Below, in pieces: positions 39,836-48,197 of a DNA stretch of 64,000 bases. The notes below the pieces were generated by a model. That model saw nothing but the letters and a program-made list of their open reading frames with translations. It had not been told where the DNA came from and searched no databases. The stretch is from Caldilineaceae bacterium SB0661_bin_32. GTDB lineage: Bacteria > Chloroflexota > Anaerolineae > Caldilineales > Caldilineaceae. Location: the NCBI GenBank assembly GCA_009841235.1, contig VXMH01000036.1:27814-91813 (forward strand), read 5' to 3'. Made by a program: the position numbers and the translations under genes. How positions within the stretch are numbered: position 1 is the stretch's first letter; every line of letters starts with the position of its first letter.

Positions 39836-39924
39836 CCGTAAGGGCGGGACGTGAAAGGCGAGGCTCCCTCTCCTGTCGTTCCTCTTCACTTTTTGCGCGC
39901 CCAAGGAGTGACGACTGGGGACTG

Positions 39925-41352
39925 ATGAACGTTTTGGCTGGATTGCGTCCGACATATTCCGAGCACCGCGCACAGGAAGAGGAGGCGCCGGTTCCCGAAG
40001 CCGGCGCCAGCGTGCTGAACGCCCGGAACGGATCTGCCGCTGCGGGCCCCCCTCAAACCGGCCGGAGGCGGGATTCTCGTCTGTTATCAACGCCTGCGTT
40101 TGCGGCAGCCGGCAAAGGGCCATTGGGCCTGTACATCCACATTCCGTTTTGCGCCCGCAAGTGCCCTTACTGCGATTTCAATACATACGCCCGTCTGGAA
40201 CCGCTGTACGAAGCCTGTACTCAGGCCCTTTGCCGGGATCTGGGCCGCTGGGCGGCGCGCCTTGACGGCCGCACGGTAGACACCGTCTTTCTCGGCGGCG
40301 GCACGCCAACCGTGCTCAGTTCGGGCCAGTTGCGACGGATCCTGGAACGGGTCCACGACCGGTTCGAGCTGGCCGTCAACGTTGAAATCAGCAGTGAAGC
40401 CAATCCGGGCATCGAGGATCGAGGACAGTTCGCCCTGCTGCGCAGTTTGGGCGTGAACCGGCTGAGCATGGGCGTGCAGAGTTTTCAGGCGGAGGAGCTG
40501 GACTTTCTGGGCCGCATCCACGACGCCGAGGATGTTCTGCGCGCCTATGACGCGGCGACAGAAGCGGGCTTTGACAACATCAATCTTGACTTCATGTTCG
40601 GGCTGCCCCGACAGTCGCTGGAAGCCTGGAATAACAGTCTGGACAAAGCCCTGGACCTGGCGCCCCGGCACCTGAGCCTTTACAGTCTGATCGTGGAGCC
40701 GGATACGCCCCTGGCGCACTGGGTGGAGACCGGACGGACGCCGGCGCCGGACGATGACCTGGCGGCGGAGATGTACGAAGCTGCGATGTCCCGCCTGCGG
40801 GAAGCCGGTTACGAACAGTACGAGGTGTCGAACTGGGCACGCGGCGCCGGTTTTGCCTGCCGGCACAATCTCCTTTACTGGCGCAATCAGGAGTGGGTTG
40901 GAATTGGACCCGGGGCGCACAGCCATCTGCGCTTCCCCACCAGGCTGCGCAGAGAGTCCACAAACGGCCTGCCATTCCTTTTTGGCGACTCCAGTGACCG
41001 TGTAACCGGGTCGGGTGCGCCCGCTGCCGCCGTCCGTTGGTCCAATGTTAAGGGCGTACAGGGCTACGTCAGGCGGGTCGAAGCGGACGAGAGCCCTGTC
41101 AGTTTCCATGAGGAGCTGCCGGCCGGGGTTTCGATGGGCGAGACGATGATGCTGGGACTGCGGCTCGTGCGGGAGGGTGTGCCGTTCGCACGCTTTGAGG
41201 CGATGCACGGGCAACCAATGCGCGCGGCTTTTGGCCCCAGCCTGGACCGCCTGCATGACGGCGGCTTGCTGGAGTCGGACGGGGAACGGGTGCGCCTAAC
41301 CCCCAAGGGGCTGCTGGTCGGGAACCGCGTGTTCAGCGAGTTTGTGGCATGA
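39925..41352 (+). CDS. hemW: HemW-type radical SAM heme chaperone (annotated oxygen-independent coproporphyrinogen oxidase-like)
   Basis: 475 residues. Radical SAM cluster motif in YIHIPFCARKCPYCDFNTYA, followed by VFLGGGTPTVL, NVEISSEANPG and LGVNRLSMGVQSFQ. It lacks the extra N-terminal cysteine pattern of true HemN, and the C-terminus matches HemW. The first ~64 residues are an unconserved, Ala/Glu-rich extension, and an internal insertion (~345-380, NGLPFLFGDSSDRVTGSGAP region) splits the otherwise conserved GAHSH...WSNVKGVQGYV. First of a probable plus-strand run reaching the solute-binding protein gene. Confidence 0.88.
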   Translation: MNVLAGLRPTYSEHRAQEEEAPVPEAGASVLNARNGSAAAGPPQTGRRRDSRLLSTPAFAAAGKGPLGLYIHIPFCARKCPYCDFNTYARLEPLYEACTQALCRDLGRWAARLDGRTVDTVFLGGGTPTVLSSGQLRRILERVHDRFELAVNVEISSEANPGIEDRGQFALLRSLGVNRLSMGVQSFQAEELDFLGRIHDAEDVLRAYDAATEAGFDNINLDFMFGLPRQSLEAWNNSLDKALDLAPRHLSLYSLIVEPDTPLAHWVETGRTPAPDDDLAAEMYEAAMSRLREAGYEQYEVSNWARGAGFACRHNLLYWRNQEWVGIGPGAHSHLRFPTRLRRESTNGLPFLFGDSSDRVTGSGAPAAAVRWSNVKGVQGYVRRVEADESPVSFHEELPAGVSMGETMMLGLRLVREGVPFARFEAMHGQPMRAAFGPSLDRLHDGGLLESDGERVRLTPKGLLVGNRVFSEFVA

Positions 41353-41440
41353 GCGGCGTTTCCGCAGCAGCCTTGACGGACCCTGCCCGCGCACGGGGGG
41401 CCGAACGGTAGGGGCCCCGTAACCAGAACAGAGAGGGAGA

Positions 41441-42130
41441 ATGCCGGTGCTGGAGGCGATCGTATTTGACTTTGACGGAACGATACTGGACACGGAGACG
41501 CCTGATTTCCAGACCTGGCAGGAGGTGTACCGCAGCCATGGCGCCGAGTTGCCGCTTGAGGTCTGGCTGCAGTGTGTGGGGGGCGGCACGGGCGAGTTCG
41601 CGCCTGACGACTATCTGGAAGAACTGCTGGGCAGAAAGATCGACCGGGAGCGTCTGCGGACAGAACGGCGGAAGCGGTTCCTGGACCGGGTCCGGGCCGA
41701 GCCGGTCATGCCCGGCGTGCTCGAACTGATCGACGCAGCCGAGCGGCGGGGCGTGAGGCTGGCGGTGGCTTCGAGCTCGGACCGCAAGTGGGTGGAGTCG
41801 CACTTGGAGCGGCTGGGACTGCGCGGGCGGTTTGCCGCGATCGTCACGGCGGATGACGTCGAGCGGGTCAAGCCTGATCCGGCCCTGTACCGGCTGGCGG
41901 CGCAGAAGTTGGAGGTATTGCCGGAGCGGGCGATCGCGATAGAAGACTCGTACAACGGGATGCTCGGGGCGCAGCGGGCCGGACTGCGCTGTGTTTCGGT
42001 GCCGAACAGCGTCACGCGCGACTCCGACTTCTCAGGGGCGGATCTCTGCCTGGACTCTATCGCCAGCATCGCGCCGGACGAGCTGATCGCCTGTTTCGAT
42101 CGCTCGAACGGCGAACGTACCCCCGCCTGA
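41441..42130 (+). CDS. HAD-superfamily phosphatase, beta-phosphoglucomutase-like
   Basis: 229 residues, preceded by GAGGGAG. Motif I FDFDGTILDTE (nucleophile and acid/base Asp), motif II VASSSDRKWVESHL, motif III lysine in VKPDPALYRLA and motif IV AIEDSYNGMLGAQRAGLRCVSVPN. The helical cap (subfamily IA) is present. It would dephosphorylate or mutate a small phosphorylated metabolite; substrate unknown. 88 bases after hemW. Confidence 0.88.
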   Translation: MPVLEAIVFDFDGTILDTETPDFQTWQEVYRSHGAELPLEVWLQCVGGGTGEFAPDDYLEELLGRKIDRERLRTERRKRFLDRVRAEPVMPGVLELIDAAERRGVRLAVASSSDRKWVESHLERLGLRGRFAAIVTADDVERVKPDPALYRLAAQKLEVLPERAIAIEDSYNGMLGAQRAGLRCVSVPNSVTRDSDFSGADLCLDSIASIAPDELIACFDRSNGERTPA

Positions 42131-42183
42131 ATGACGTTGCTTCACCGGCAATACGCAGATTACATTCGAGACAACGACGCCCT

Positions 42184-42672
42184 ATGACCCGCGCCATCTA
42201 TCCCGGCAGTTTCGATCCTCTTCATTTCGGCCACGTGGACATTGCCCGCCGGGCGGCCGAACTCTTTGATGAGCTGCTGGTGACCGTCTTTGACGCGCCT
42301 GCGAAGCGGCTCCTTTTCTCCACGCAAGAGCGGATTGAGATCGCGCGGGAAGCCCTCGAAGGGGTGCAGAATATCTCGATTGTGTCATATAGCGGACTAA
42401 CGGTAAAATGGGCACAGCAACATGGTGTGCGGGTGATCGTGCGCGGGATACGGAATGTGGATGATCTTTCATTTGAATCCCGCATCGACATGGCCAACCG
42501 GCAGATGGCGCCGCAGATCGAGACATGTTACCTGCTGTGCAGCCCGAAGTATGTCTATCTCAGTTCAACGATTCTGAAGGAGGTGGCCAGCCTGGACGGG
42601 GATGTTTCCCACTGGGTGACGCCGCATACTGAGCAGGCTTTACGGCAACGGTTTGCGGAGCGTAAGCGGTAA
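42184..42672 (+). CDS. coaD: Phosphopantetheine adenylyltransferase
   Basis: 162 residues, the normal size. Penultimate step of coenzyme A synthesis: ATP plus 4'-phosphopantetheine to dephospho-CoA. AIYPGSFDPLHFGHVDIARRA carries the HxGH nucleotidyltransferase motif; VRVIVRGIRNVDDLSFE, MANRQMAPQIET and YLSSTILKEVASLDGDVSHWVTP are diagnostic. Confidence 0.97.
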   Translation: MTRAIYPGSFDPLHFGHVDIARRAAELFDELLVTVFDAPAKRLLFSTQERIEIAREALEGVQNISIVSYSGLTVKWAQQHGVRVIVRGIRNVDDLSFESRIDMANRQMAPQIETCYLLCSPKYVYLSSTILKEVASLDGDVSHWVTPHTEQALRQRFAERKR

Positions 42673-42740
42673 CGGATTCGCTCCTGGTTTTCTGTTTCTG
42701 GCGGCTGCCGGGAACTGCCAAACGAGAGTTCAAACTGATC

Positions 42741-43289
42741 ATGGAAATTCTACAACTGGTGGATCAACTTGAACAGACCCTGAACAGAGGGTGGCGAATG
42801 CCGTTTTCGCCCTCTCTGATGGTGAATTCGGAGGAGTGTCTGCGGCTGATAGATCAGATGCGTATCAGCATTCCGAGCGCAATCAAGGAAAGCGAGCGCA
42901 TGATTACCGAGCGCGATCGCATTCTCAGCGATGCGCAGGCGCGGGCGGAGCAGATCGTCGCCCACGCCGAGCAACAGGCGATCCAGATTGTCAGTGAAGA
43001 CGCCATCACCGAACGGGCGCGGGAAGAGGCGGAGCGAATTATCGCGCATGGACACGCCGAAGCGATCCGTCTGGTCGATGAAGCCGAGGTCTACGCACTC
43101 GACGTGCTCTACAGGCTGCGAGACAAACTGAACAATTCGCTGCACCAGGCGGAAAACGGAATCCAGGCAATCGAAGCCAGCCAGGCGCCCCAGGAGCAGT
43201 CCCTTCCGGAAGATGAGGACGGTGAACTGGCATTTGCGTCTGCGATACCGTCCGATGAAGATGATGAAGAGTTGCAGGAAGAGATATAA
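42741..43289 (+). CDS. Coiled-coil protein of unknown function downstream of coaD
   Basis: 182 residues. It is largely one amphipathic coiled coil, Ala/Glu/Arg/Gln-rich from about residue 45 (KESERMITERDRILSDAQARAEQIVAHAEQQA), resembling ATP synthase b-type stalks or DivIVA-like proteins, with no membrane helix. The N-terminus (LVDQLEQTLNRGWRMPFSPSLMVNSEECLRLIDQMR) looks conserved, and the C-terminus is very acidic. Similar proteins follow coaD in other Chloroflexota (from memory). Role unknown; a scaffold at the membrane or divisome is a guess. Confidence 0.7.
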   Translation: MEILQLVDQLEQTLNRGWRMPFSPSLMVNSEECLRLIDQMRISIPSAIKESERMITERDRILSDAQARAEQIVAHAEQQAIQIVSEDAITERAREEAERIIAHGHAEAIRLVDEAEVYALDVLYRLRDKLNNSLHQAENGIQAIEASQAPQEQSLPEDEDGELAFASAIPSDEDDEELQEEI

Positions 43290-43316
43290 ACGCAGCATGC
43301 CCCCCGCCTCCTGTTG

Positions 43317-44495
43317 ATGATTGGCCGCTTCACCTCTTATTTGCGCAGGAAGTCAGACGCCGTCAACTTCATACCGCCGCTCGCAGCATGGTCGCCCCGC
43401 GCCAAAAAACTGATTGGGGCGCTGCTTCTGTGCACTGTTTTCGGCCTGACCTATCGGTCCGGTTTTCGCAACTGGGTCCCTTTGGGTCCGCAGCGAACGG
43501 TGGAGACGATCAACCCCAAAATGGGCGTCCATACGCGGCTGACCGATGAGCCGGACGCGGCCAAGATCAAACGAAGCCTCGAAATGGTGCGCGAGATGGG
43601 CGCGCCCTGGATTGTCGAGTATTTTCCCTGGGCCTACTACGAACCGAGACGCGGTCAGTTCGAATGGAGCCATCCGGATCTGGTGATCGACCACGCCGGC
43701 AGGCAGGGGCTCACCGTTATCGCCCGGCTCGGGTATGTGCCGGCGTGGGCGCGGCCGGAAGATTCCCACCATCTTTACCTGGAGGAGGAAAACTACGAGG
43801 CGTTCGGGCGCTATGCGGTCGAGTTCGTGCGGCGCTACCGGGACAAGGTGGGCTACTTGATCATTTGGAACGAGCCGAATCTGAGCCTGGAATGGGGGTT
43901 TCGCCCGGTCGACCCTGCCTCCTACGTGAAGATGCTGAAGGTGGTCTACCCGATGGTGAAGGCGGCCGCCCCGGAAGTGCAGGTGCTGGCGGGCGCGCTG
44001 GCGCCGACGCTGGATCCGCCGGGCAGCGAATGGAGCATGAACGATCTCGATTACCTGCAGCGGATGTACGACGCGGGCGCGGCCGACTACTTCGACATTC
44101 TGGCGATTCACGCGTACGGCCTGGGATTCGACGCGGACGAGCCGGCGGGTGAATCGGTTATCAACTTCCGGCGCTCCGAACTGCTGCGGGAGATCATGGT
44201 CCGAAACGGCGACGGCGGCAAAACGGCGATGATCACGGAAGGGGGATGGAACGATCATCCACGCTGGACGCGTGCCGTGCGTCCTGCCGAGCGCATCCTC
44301 AACACTGTGCGGGCGTATGAGATCGCGGGCGCCGAATGGCCCTGGCTCGAAAACGTCTGCCTCTGGGTCTTTCGCTTCCCCTGGGACCAGAAGAGTTACC
44401 AGGACTACTTCACTTTTGTCGGCGTCGATTTTGAACCCAAGGCGATCTACCTGGAGATGCAGGCCTACGCAGAGGGGCGGTTCGAGGCGCCATGA
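43317..44495 (+). CDS. Membrane-anchored glycosidase-like protein (clan A, GH39/GH5-like)
   Basis: 392 residues from an ATG without a clear Shine-Dalgarno sequence. One transmembrane helix (KKLIGALLLCTVFGLTYRSGF, ~30-50) anchors an extracellular TIM barrel. VREMGAPWIVEYFPWAYYEPRRGQFEW starts the barrel, IIWNEPNLSLEWG supplies the predicted acid/base glutamate and MITEGGWNDHPRWT the predicted nucleophile. The barrel is clearly related to the C-terminal domain of the 1073-residue protein at 24.7-27.9 kb (WNEQNLHYEWG there). The last codons overlap the next gene. Substrate unknown. Confidence 0.78.
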   Translation: MIGRFTSYLRRKSDAVNFIPPLAAWSPRAKKLIGALLLCTVFGLTYRSGFRNWVPLGPQRTVETINPKMGVHTRLTDEPDAAKIKRSLEMVREMGAPWIVEYFPWAYYEPRRGQFEWSHPDLVIDHAGRQGLTVIARLGYVPAWARPEDSHHLYLEEENYEAFGRYAVEFVRRYRDKVGYLIIWNEPNLSLEWGFRPVDPASYVKMLKVVYPMVKAAAPEVQVLAGALAPTLDPPGSEWSMNDLDYLQRMYDAGAADYFDILAIHAYGLGFDADEPAGESVINFRRSELLREIMVRNGDGGKTAMITEGGWNDHPRWTRAVRPAERILNTVRAYEIAGAEWPWLENVCLWVFRFPWDQKSYQDYFTFVGVDFEPKAIYLEMQAYAEGRFEAP

Positions 44496-45427
44496 ACGAA
44501 GAGGGCAGACGCGAGGGGAGAGACCCTCCGCAGGCCGAAACAGCTGATGCCAGCCGGCAGTGGCTCGTCGCCGGGAGTCATGGCAGCCGCTGGACGGCGT
44601 TTTCTTTACGAAGCAATTTCGAGCGGCGGCCGCTGCTTTGGATCGCCGTCTGCGTAGTGGCGCTGGCGGTCGGCGGCTGGCTCATACTTGGCGCCGGCGG
44701 CCCTCCGGTGGACGGGATCTGGCTCAGGATGCAGGAGCGGGGAAGCTGGCGGGTGGGCATGGACCCCAGCTTCCCGCCGTTCGAGACGCTGGATGCGGAG
44801 GGGGCGCCGGTCGGCTATGACGTAGACCTGGCGCGGGAGATCGCGGCCGAATGGGGGCTGGAGGCGGAGATCGTCGCGATCGGGTTCGACAGCCTGTTGG
44901 ATGCGCTGCTGGTCGGCCGTGTGGATGCGGTGATCAGCGCGTTTCCGTACAATGCCCGCATGACGAAAGACGTGCACTATTCGCCGCCCTATTTCGAGGC
45001 CGGTGTGCGGCTGGTGGTCGGCGCCGGCGTCGCGTATGAAGAGGTCGGGGACCTGGAAGGGGGTACGGTGGCGGTGGAGTGGGGCAGCCGGGGAGATGCG
45101 ATTGCGCGCCGCCTGCAGAGGGAGGGGGCAGGCTTCACGCGGCTGCCGTTTGAGTCCGCGGAGAAGGCGATCGAGGCGCTCGTCTCCGGCGCGAGCGATG
45201 CCCTGTTGATCGATGGCGTCACGCTGCGGCTGGCGCAGGGCGACGGCAAACCGATTCGCGCGGTGGGAGCGGTGCTCGATGAAGACCCCTATGTGATTGC
45301 AGTGTCGATCGAGGCGCCTAAGCTGCAGAGCGCGCTCCTGCAAGCGCTGGCAACGCTGAAGGAGGAAGGGCGGATGGGGCTGCTGGAGGAGCGCTGGTTC
45401 GGGAAGACGGCGGGGAGTGAGGAGTGA
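44492..45427 (+). CDS. Membrane-anchored family 3 solute-binding protein
   Basis: 311 residues; its ATG overlaps the previous stop codon. About 50 polar residues precede a transmembrane helix (LLWIAVCVVALAVGGWLIL), then a complete type 3 periplasmic-binding fold: SWRVGMDPSFPPFETLDAEGAPVGYDVDLAREIAAEWG and VISAFPYNARMTKDVHYSPPYFEAGVRLVV, ending in LKEEGRMGLLEERWFG. No permease or ATPase gene is adjacent, so it may serve a distant ABC transporter or sense a ligand. Translational coupling to the glycosidase-like gene suggests a shared ligand. A terminator follows. Confidence 0.82.
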   Translation: MNEEGRREGRDPPQAETADASRQWLVAGSHGSRWTAFSLRSNFERRPLLWIAVCVVALAVGGWLILGAGGPPVDGIWLRMQERGSWRVGMDPSFPPFETLDAEGAPVGYDVDLAREIAAEWGLEAEIVAIGFDSLLDALLVGRVDAVISAFPYNARMTKDVHYSPPYFEAGVRLVVGAGVAYEEVGDLEGGTVAVEWGSRGDAIARRLQREGAGFTRLPFESAEKAIEALVSGASDALLIDGVTLRLAQGDGKPIRAVGAVLDEDPYVIAVSIEAPKLQSALLQALATLKEEGRMGLLEERWFGKTAGSEE

Positions 45428-45443
45428 GTGAAGAGGAGCTTTG

Positions 45444-45478
45444 AGTGAGGAGCGGAGGACTTCCGCTCCTCACTTTTT
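45444..45478 (+). terminator. Intrinsic terminator
   Basis: AGTGAGGAGCGGA (45444-45456) pairs perfectly with TCCGCTCCTCACT (45462-45474) around a 5-base loop, followed by a T run to 45478. It ends the hemW-to-solute-binding-protein run and lies directly before the convergent ilvE stop codon. Confidence 0.85.
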
Positions 45479-45480
45479 CA

Positions 45481-46404
45481 TCATGTCACCTGCGTCAGCC
45501 AACCCCACTTGTCCGGCATGTCGTCTTCGATGATGCCGAAGAAGACACCCTGGATCGCCTGGGTGATGGGGCCGCGTTTGCCGTCGCCAACGGCCAAGCG
45601 GTCGACCGAGCGCACGGGGGTGATCTCGGCCGCGGTGCCGGTGAAGAAGATTTCGTCGGCCAGGTAGAGCATCTCGCGCGTCATGGTCTGCTCGCGCAGG
45701 TCGTAGCCGAGATCGCGGGCGATGGTGATGGCGGCGTCGCGAGTGATGCCGCCGAGGATGCTGCTGCCCAGGGGCGGTGTGTAGATGACGCCCTTGTAGA
45801 TGACGAAGATGTTCTCGCCGCTGCCTTCGCTTACCTGGCCGTTGATGTCGAGGGCGATGCCTTCGGTGAAGCCGTTGTCCTTGGCCTCCATGACCACGTT
45901 CTGGCTGCTGACGTACTGGCCGCCGATCTTCGCCATTGGGCTGAACATGTTCGAGGCCATGCGCCGCCAGCTGCTTACCTGAACGTCGACGCCCTCTTCG
46001 ATGGCCTCGGCGCCGAGATAGCGGCCCCACGGTACGGATGCCAGGATGGCGTCCACGGGACAGCCGCGTCCATCCACGCCCAGGCTCTCGTAGCCGCGGA
46101 AAACCAACGGCCGGATATAGGCGCTGCGATGCTTGTTCTTCAGCAGGACGGCTTTGGCCACCTCCATCCATTCGTCAACGGTGAGGGGCGACGGGATCTG
46201 CGCTACCTTGCAGGAGTAGAGCAGGCGTTCAAAGTGCTCCGGGCCGCGGAAAATGGCGGCGGCGTCATTGACTTCGTAGGCGCGAATTCCTTCAAAGGCG
46301 CTGCTGCCATAGTGCAGTGCATGGGTGAACACATGCACAGTCGCCTGCTCCCACGGGATGATCTCCCCGTTCATCCAGATATAGTCCGCTTGCATCTTCG
46401 CCAT
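45481..46404 (-). CDS. ilvE: Branched-chain amino acid aminotransferase
   Basis: 307 residues with AAGGAG before the ATG. Class IV PLP aminotransferase for the last step of Val, Leu and Ile synthesis. HALHYGSSAFEGIRAYE, the region MAKIGGQY holding the PLP lysine, GIALDINGQVSEGSGENIF, GGITRDAAI and the C-terminal EIFFTGTAAEITPVRSVD, ending in DKWGWLTQV, are all closely like IlvE. Its leader of ~105 bases contains a strong inverted repeat. Confidence 0.95.
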   Translation of the reverse strand: MAKMQADYIWMNGEIIPWEQATVHVFTHALHYGSSAFEGIRAYEVNDAAAIFRGPEHFERLLYSCKVAQIPSPLTVDEWMEVAKAVLLKNKHRSAYIRPLVFRGYESLGVDGRGCPVDAILASVPWGRYLGAEAIEEGVDVQVSSWRRMASNMFSPMAKIGGQYVSSQNVVMEAKDNGFTEGIALDINGQVSEGSGENIFVIYKGVIYTPPLGSSILGGITRDAAITIARDLGYDLREQTMTREMLYLADEIFFTGTAAEITPVRSVDRLAVGDGKRGPITQAIQGVFFGIIEDDMPDKWGWLTQVT

Positions 46405-46517
46405 CGCTGAACTCCTTCATGCAGGGTGCGCGCCTGATTGGCCATTGCCAGCCAACCGGCCTCTTTTCTGTGGTCTGGGAGAGCAGGCAGCCTGCCTGCC
46501 ATGCCAAGTCAGTCTGC

Positions 46518-46547
46518 ATTATACAGTGGAAGAATCTGATCGGCTAA
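46518..46547 (-). promoter_or_regulatory. Probable ilvE promoter
   Basis: On the minus strand TTAGCC (46547-46542), 18 bases, TATAAT (46523-46518). Between it and ilvE an inverted repeat, GCAGGCAG (46483-46490) with CTGCCTGC (46492-46499), could form a cruciform or bind a dimeric regulator. Confidence 0.5.
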
Positions 46548-46565
46548 GATTCGACCGCGGGGGCG

Positions 46566-46728
46566 TTACTTCCGGACGCGGGGCAGGTACTGCTTGTATT
46601 GGGTGGGTGTCCGCTCGGTTGCAACGGCGGCGACCTCAATGGACAGAGCGGTGGGGGGACCCCAGTTGCCGTCGGCATCCTGTGCTTCGAGGAAAATAGT
46701 GCAGGCGCCGGGCTGCGGGCCGTTGCAG
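46566..46728 (-). pseudogene. Orphan 3' end of an exported surface-protein gene
   Basis: Directly after the VWA-gene stop codon, in another minus-strand frame, 53 codons read CNGPQPGACTIFLEAQDADG, then NWGPPTALSIEVAAVATERT, then PTQYKQYLPRVRK and a stop. There is no start codon. The wording is that of the last strand of an Ig/fibronectin-like extracellular domain, followed by a short linker and a Tyr-Leu-Pro plus basic tail like those I recall ending exported Chloroflexota proteins. The rest of the gene is missing, so it is a deletion relic abutting the VWA gene. Confidence 0.6.
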
Positions 46729-48111
46729 CTATGACTTTTCGACCAGCAGCTGGTCCACAGCCGCCGTCAGCTCGGAGAGCGTGCTGACCTGCAGGATCGT
46801 GTCGCAGAGGGGCACGTAGTCGAGCATGTCGCTGTCGCCGGTGCCCCACAGCATCGGCAGCTCGGGATTCAGCCAGAGTGTGCGGCGGCTGCGGCGGGCC
46901 ATCTTCCTGAAGACGTCGAGCCGGGGATCGTTGTAGTTGTTGCGGCCGTCGCCGACGACGATGAGAGTGGTGCGGTGGTCGATGGTATCGAGGTAGTCGT
47001 CGGAGAAGTTTTGCAGGCTGTGGCCGAGATCGGTGCTGTAATAGCCGGGCGGCATCCTGATCAGCACCTGCTGGATGGCCTCGTTGGCGCGGTTGCCCTG
47101 AAAGTCGGGCGTGATGTATTCAAGGTGGTCGATGAAGGCGAAGGCGTGGGACTTGCTCACCTGGTCCTGCAGCTCGTAAAGGAGAGAGAGCATCAGTTCG
47201 GAGCAGTGGCGCATCGACGTGCTGATGTCGCAGATCACGACCAGCTTCGGCTTGAGCGTGCGGTCGCGGTGTTTGATGTGAAAGGGGACGCCGCCGTGTT
47301 TGAGGTTGGCGCGGATGGTCGCTTTGGCGTCGAGGTGACCGGACTTGGCCCTTTTCTGGCGGAGGGCGATGCGGCTGCGCAGTAGCGCGGCCAGCCGCCG
47401 CACTTCCTGGCGCAACTTCTGCATGTCGCTGTCGGAGAGCGCCTGAAACGGCCGGTCCATGAGCCCTTCGAGCTGGTCTTCGGGGCGCTGCTCGGCCATG
47501 TTTTCGGCGATGCGCTGGCCGGCGTGCTGGCGCAGCTGTTCGCGCAGGGCCTCCATGTTCTGGCCGATAAGCTGGCGCATCTGGTCGAGGCGTTCCTTGT
47601 TCATGCCCATCTGGGCCAGGAGCTCCATGATCTCCTGCATCGCTTTGCGCACCTGCTCGAACTGGAGAGCGCGCTGCATGCGGCGCGCCATCCATTCGCG
47701 GTAGCGCAGATCGTCGGCATGATTGAGGCCCACCATCTGGCCGAGGGCATCGAGCTCCTCTTGCGAGAGTTCCTCGCCGCGCAGGAGCCGTTCCAGCATT
47801 TCTCGCAGCCGTTGCCCGAACGCCTGGAGGGCCTGGGCCAGCATGTTGGCCTCTTCCTCGGTCAGGTCTTCCATCAGATTCATGAGCGGGGGCGGCTCGC
47901 CGCTGCCGAAGAAGAGGGGGAAGAGCTCTTCGAAGGTCGGCAGGCTTTCCGCATCTTTGACCAGGGTTGCGCGCAGGCTGAGGCGGAAGGCGTCCCGCTC
48001 CCGGACGCCGAGGTTGTCGACGGCGGAGAAGGCATCGGCGCTTTCGGCGAGGCTGACGCGCACGCCGCCGGATCGCAGGGCTGAAATGAACTTTACGATT
48101 CGCTCTTCCAT
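46729..48111 (-). CDS. VWA-domain protein, CoxE-like
   Basis: 460 residues from the ATG at 48111, preceded by AGAGGAG. The long N-terminal part is helical and Gln/Arg/Glu-rich. The C-terminal third is a von Willebrand A domain with the MIDAS motif CDISTSM and VVGDGRNNYNDPRLD. It pairs with the MoxR ATPase gene directly upstream (86-base gap), the known MoxR-VWA co-chaperone arrangement, as in CoxD-CoxE, used to assemble or insert metal into large enzymes. No client enzyme is adjacent. Confidence 0.88.
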   Translation of the reverse strand: MEERIVKFISALRSGGVRVSLAESADAFSAVDNLGVRERDAFRLSLRATLVKDAESLPTFEELFPLFFGSGEPPPLMNLMEDLTEEEANMLAQALQAFGQRLREMLERLLRGEELSQEELDALGQMVGLNHADDLRYREWMARRMQRALQFEQVRKAMQEIMELLAQMGMNKERLDQMRQLIGQNMEALREQLRQHAGQRIAENMAEQRPEDQLEGLMDRPFQALSDSDMQKLRQEVRRLAALLRSRIALRQKRAKSGHLDAKATIRANLKHGGVPFHIKHRDRTLKPKLVVICDISTSMRHCSELMLSLLYELQDQVSKSHAFAFIDHLEYITPDFQGNRANEAIQQVLIRMPPGYYSTDLGHSLQNFSDDYLDTIDHRTTLIVVGDGRNNYNDPRLDVFRKMARRSRRTLWLNPELPMLWGTGDSDMLDYVPLCDTILQVSTLSELTAAVDQLLVEKS

Positions 48112-48197
48112 GGAATTCTCCTCTGCAACGGGGCCCTCAGGCCTCCTGCCTTCCGTTTCCCGCAATGCCCCCGGATGGCGCCGTTGCTGAACACGGT

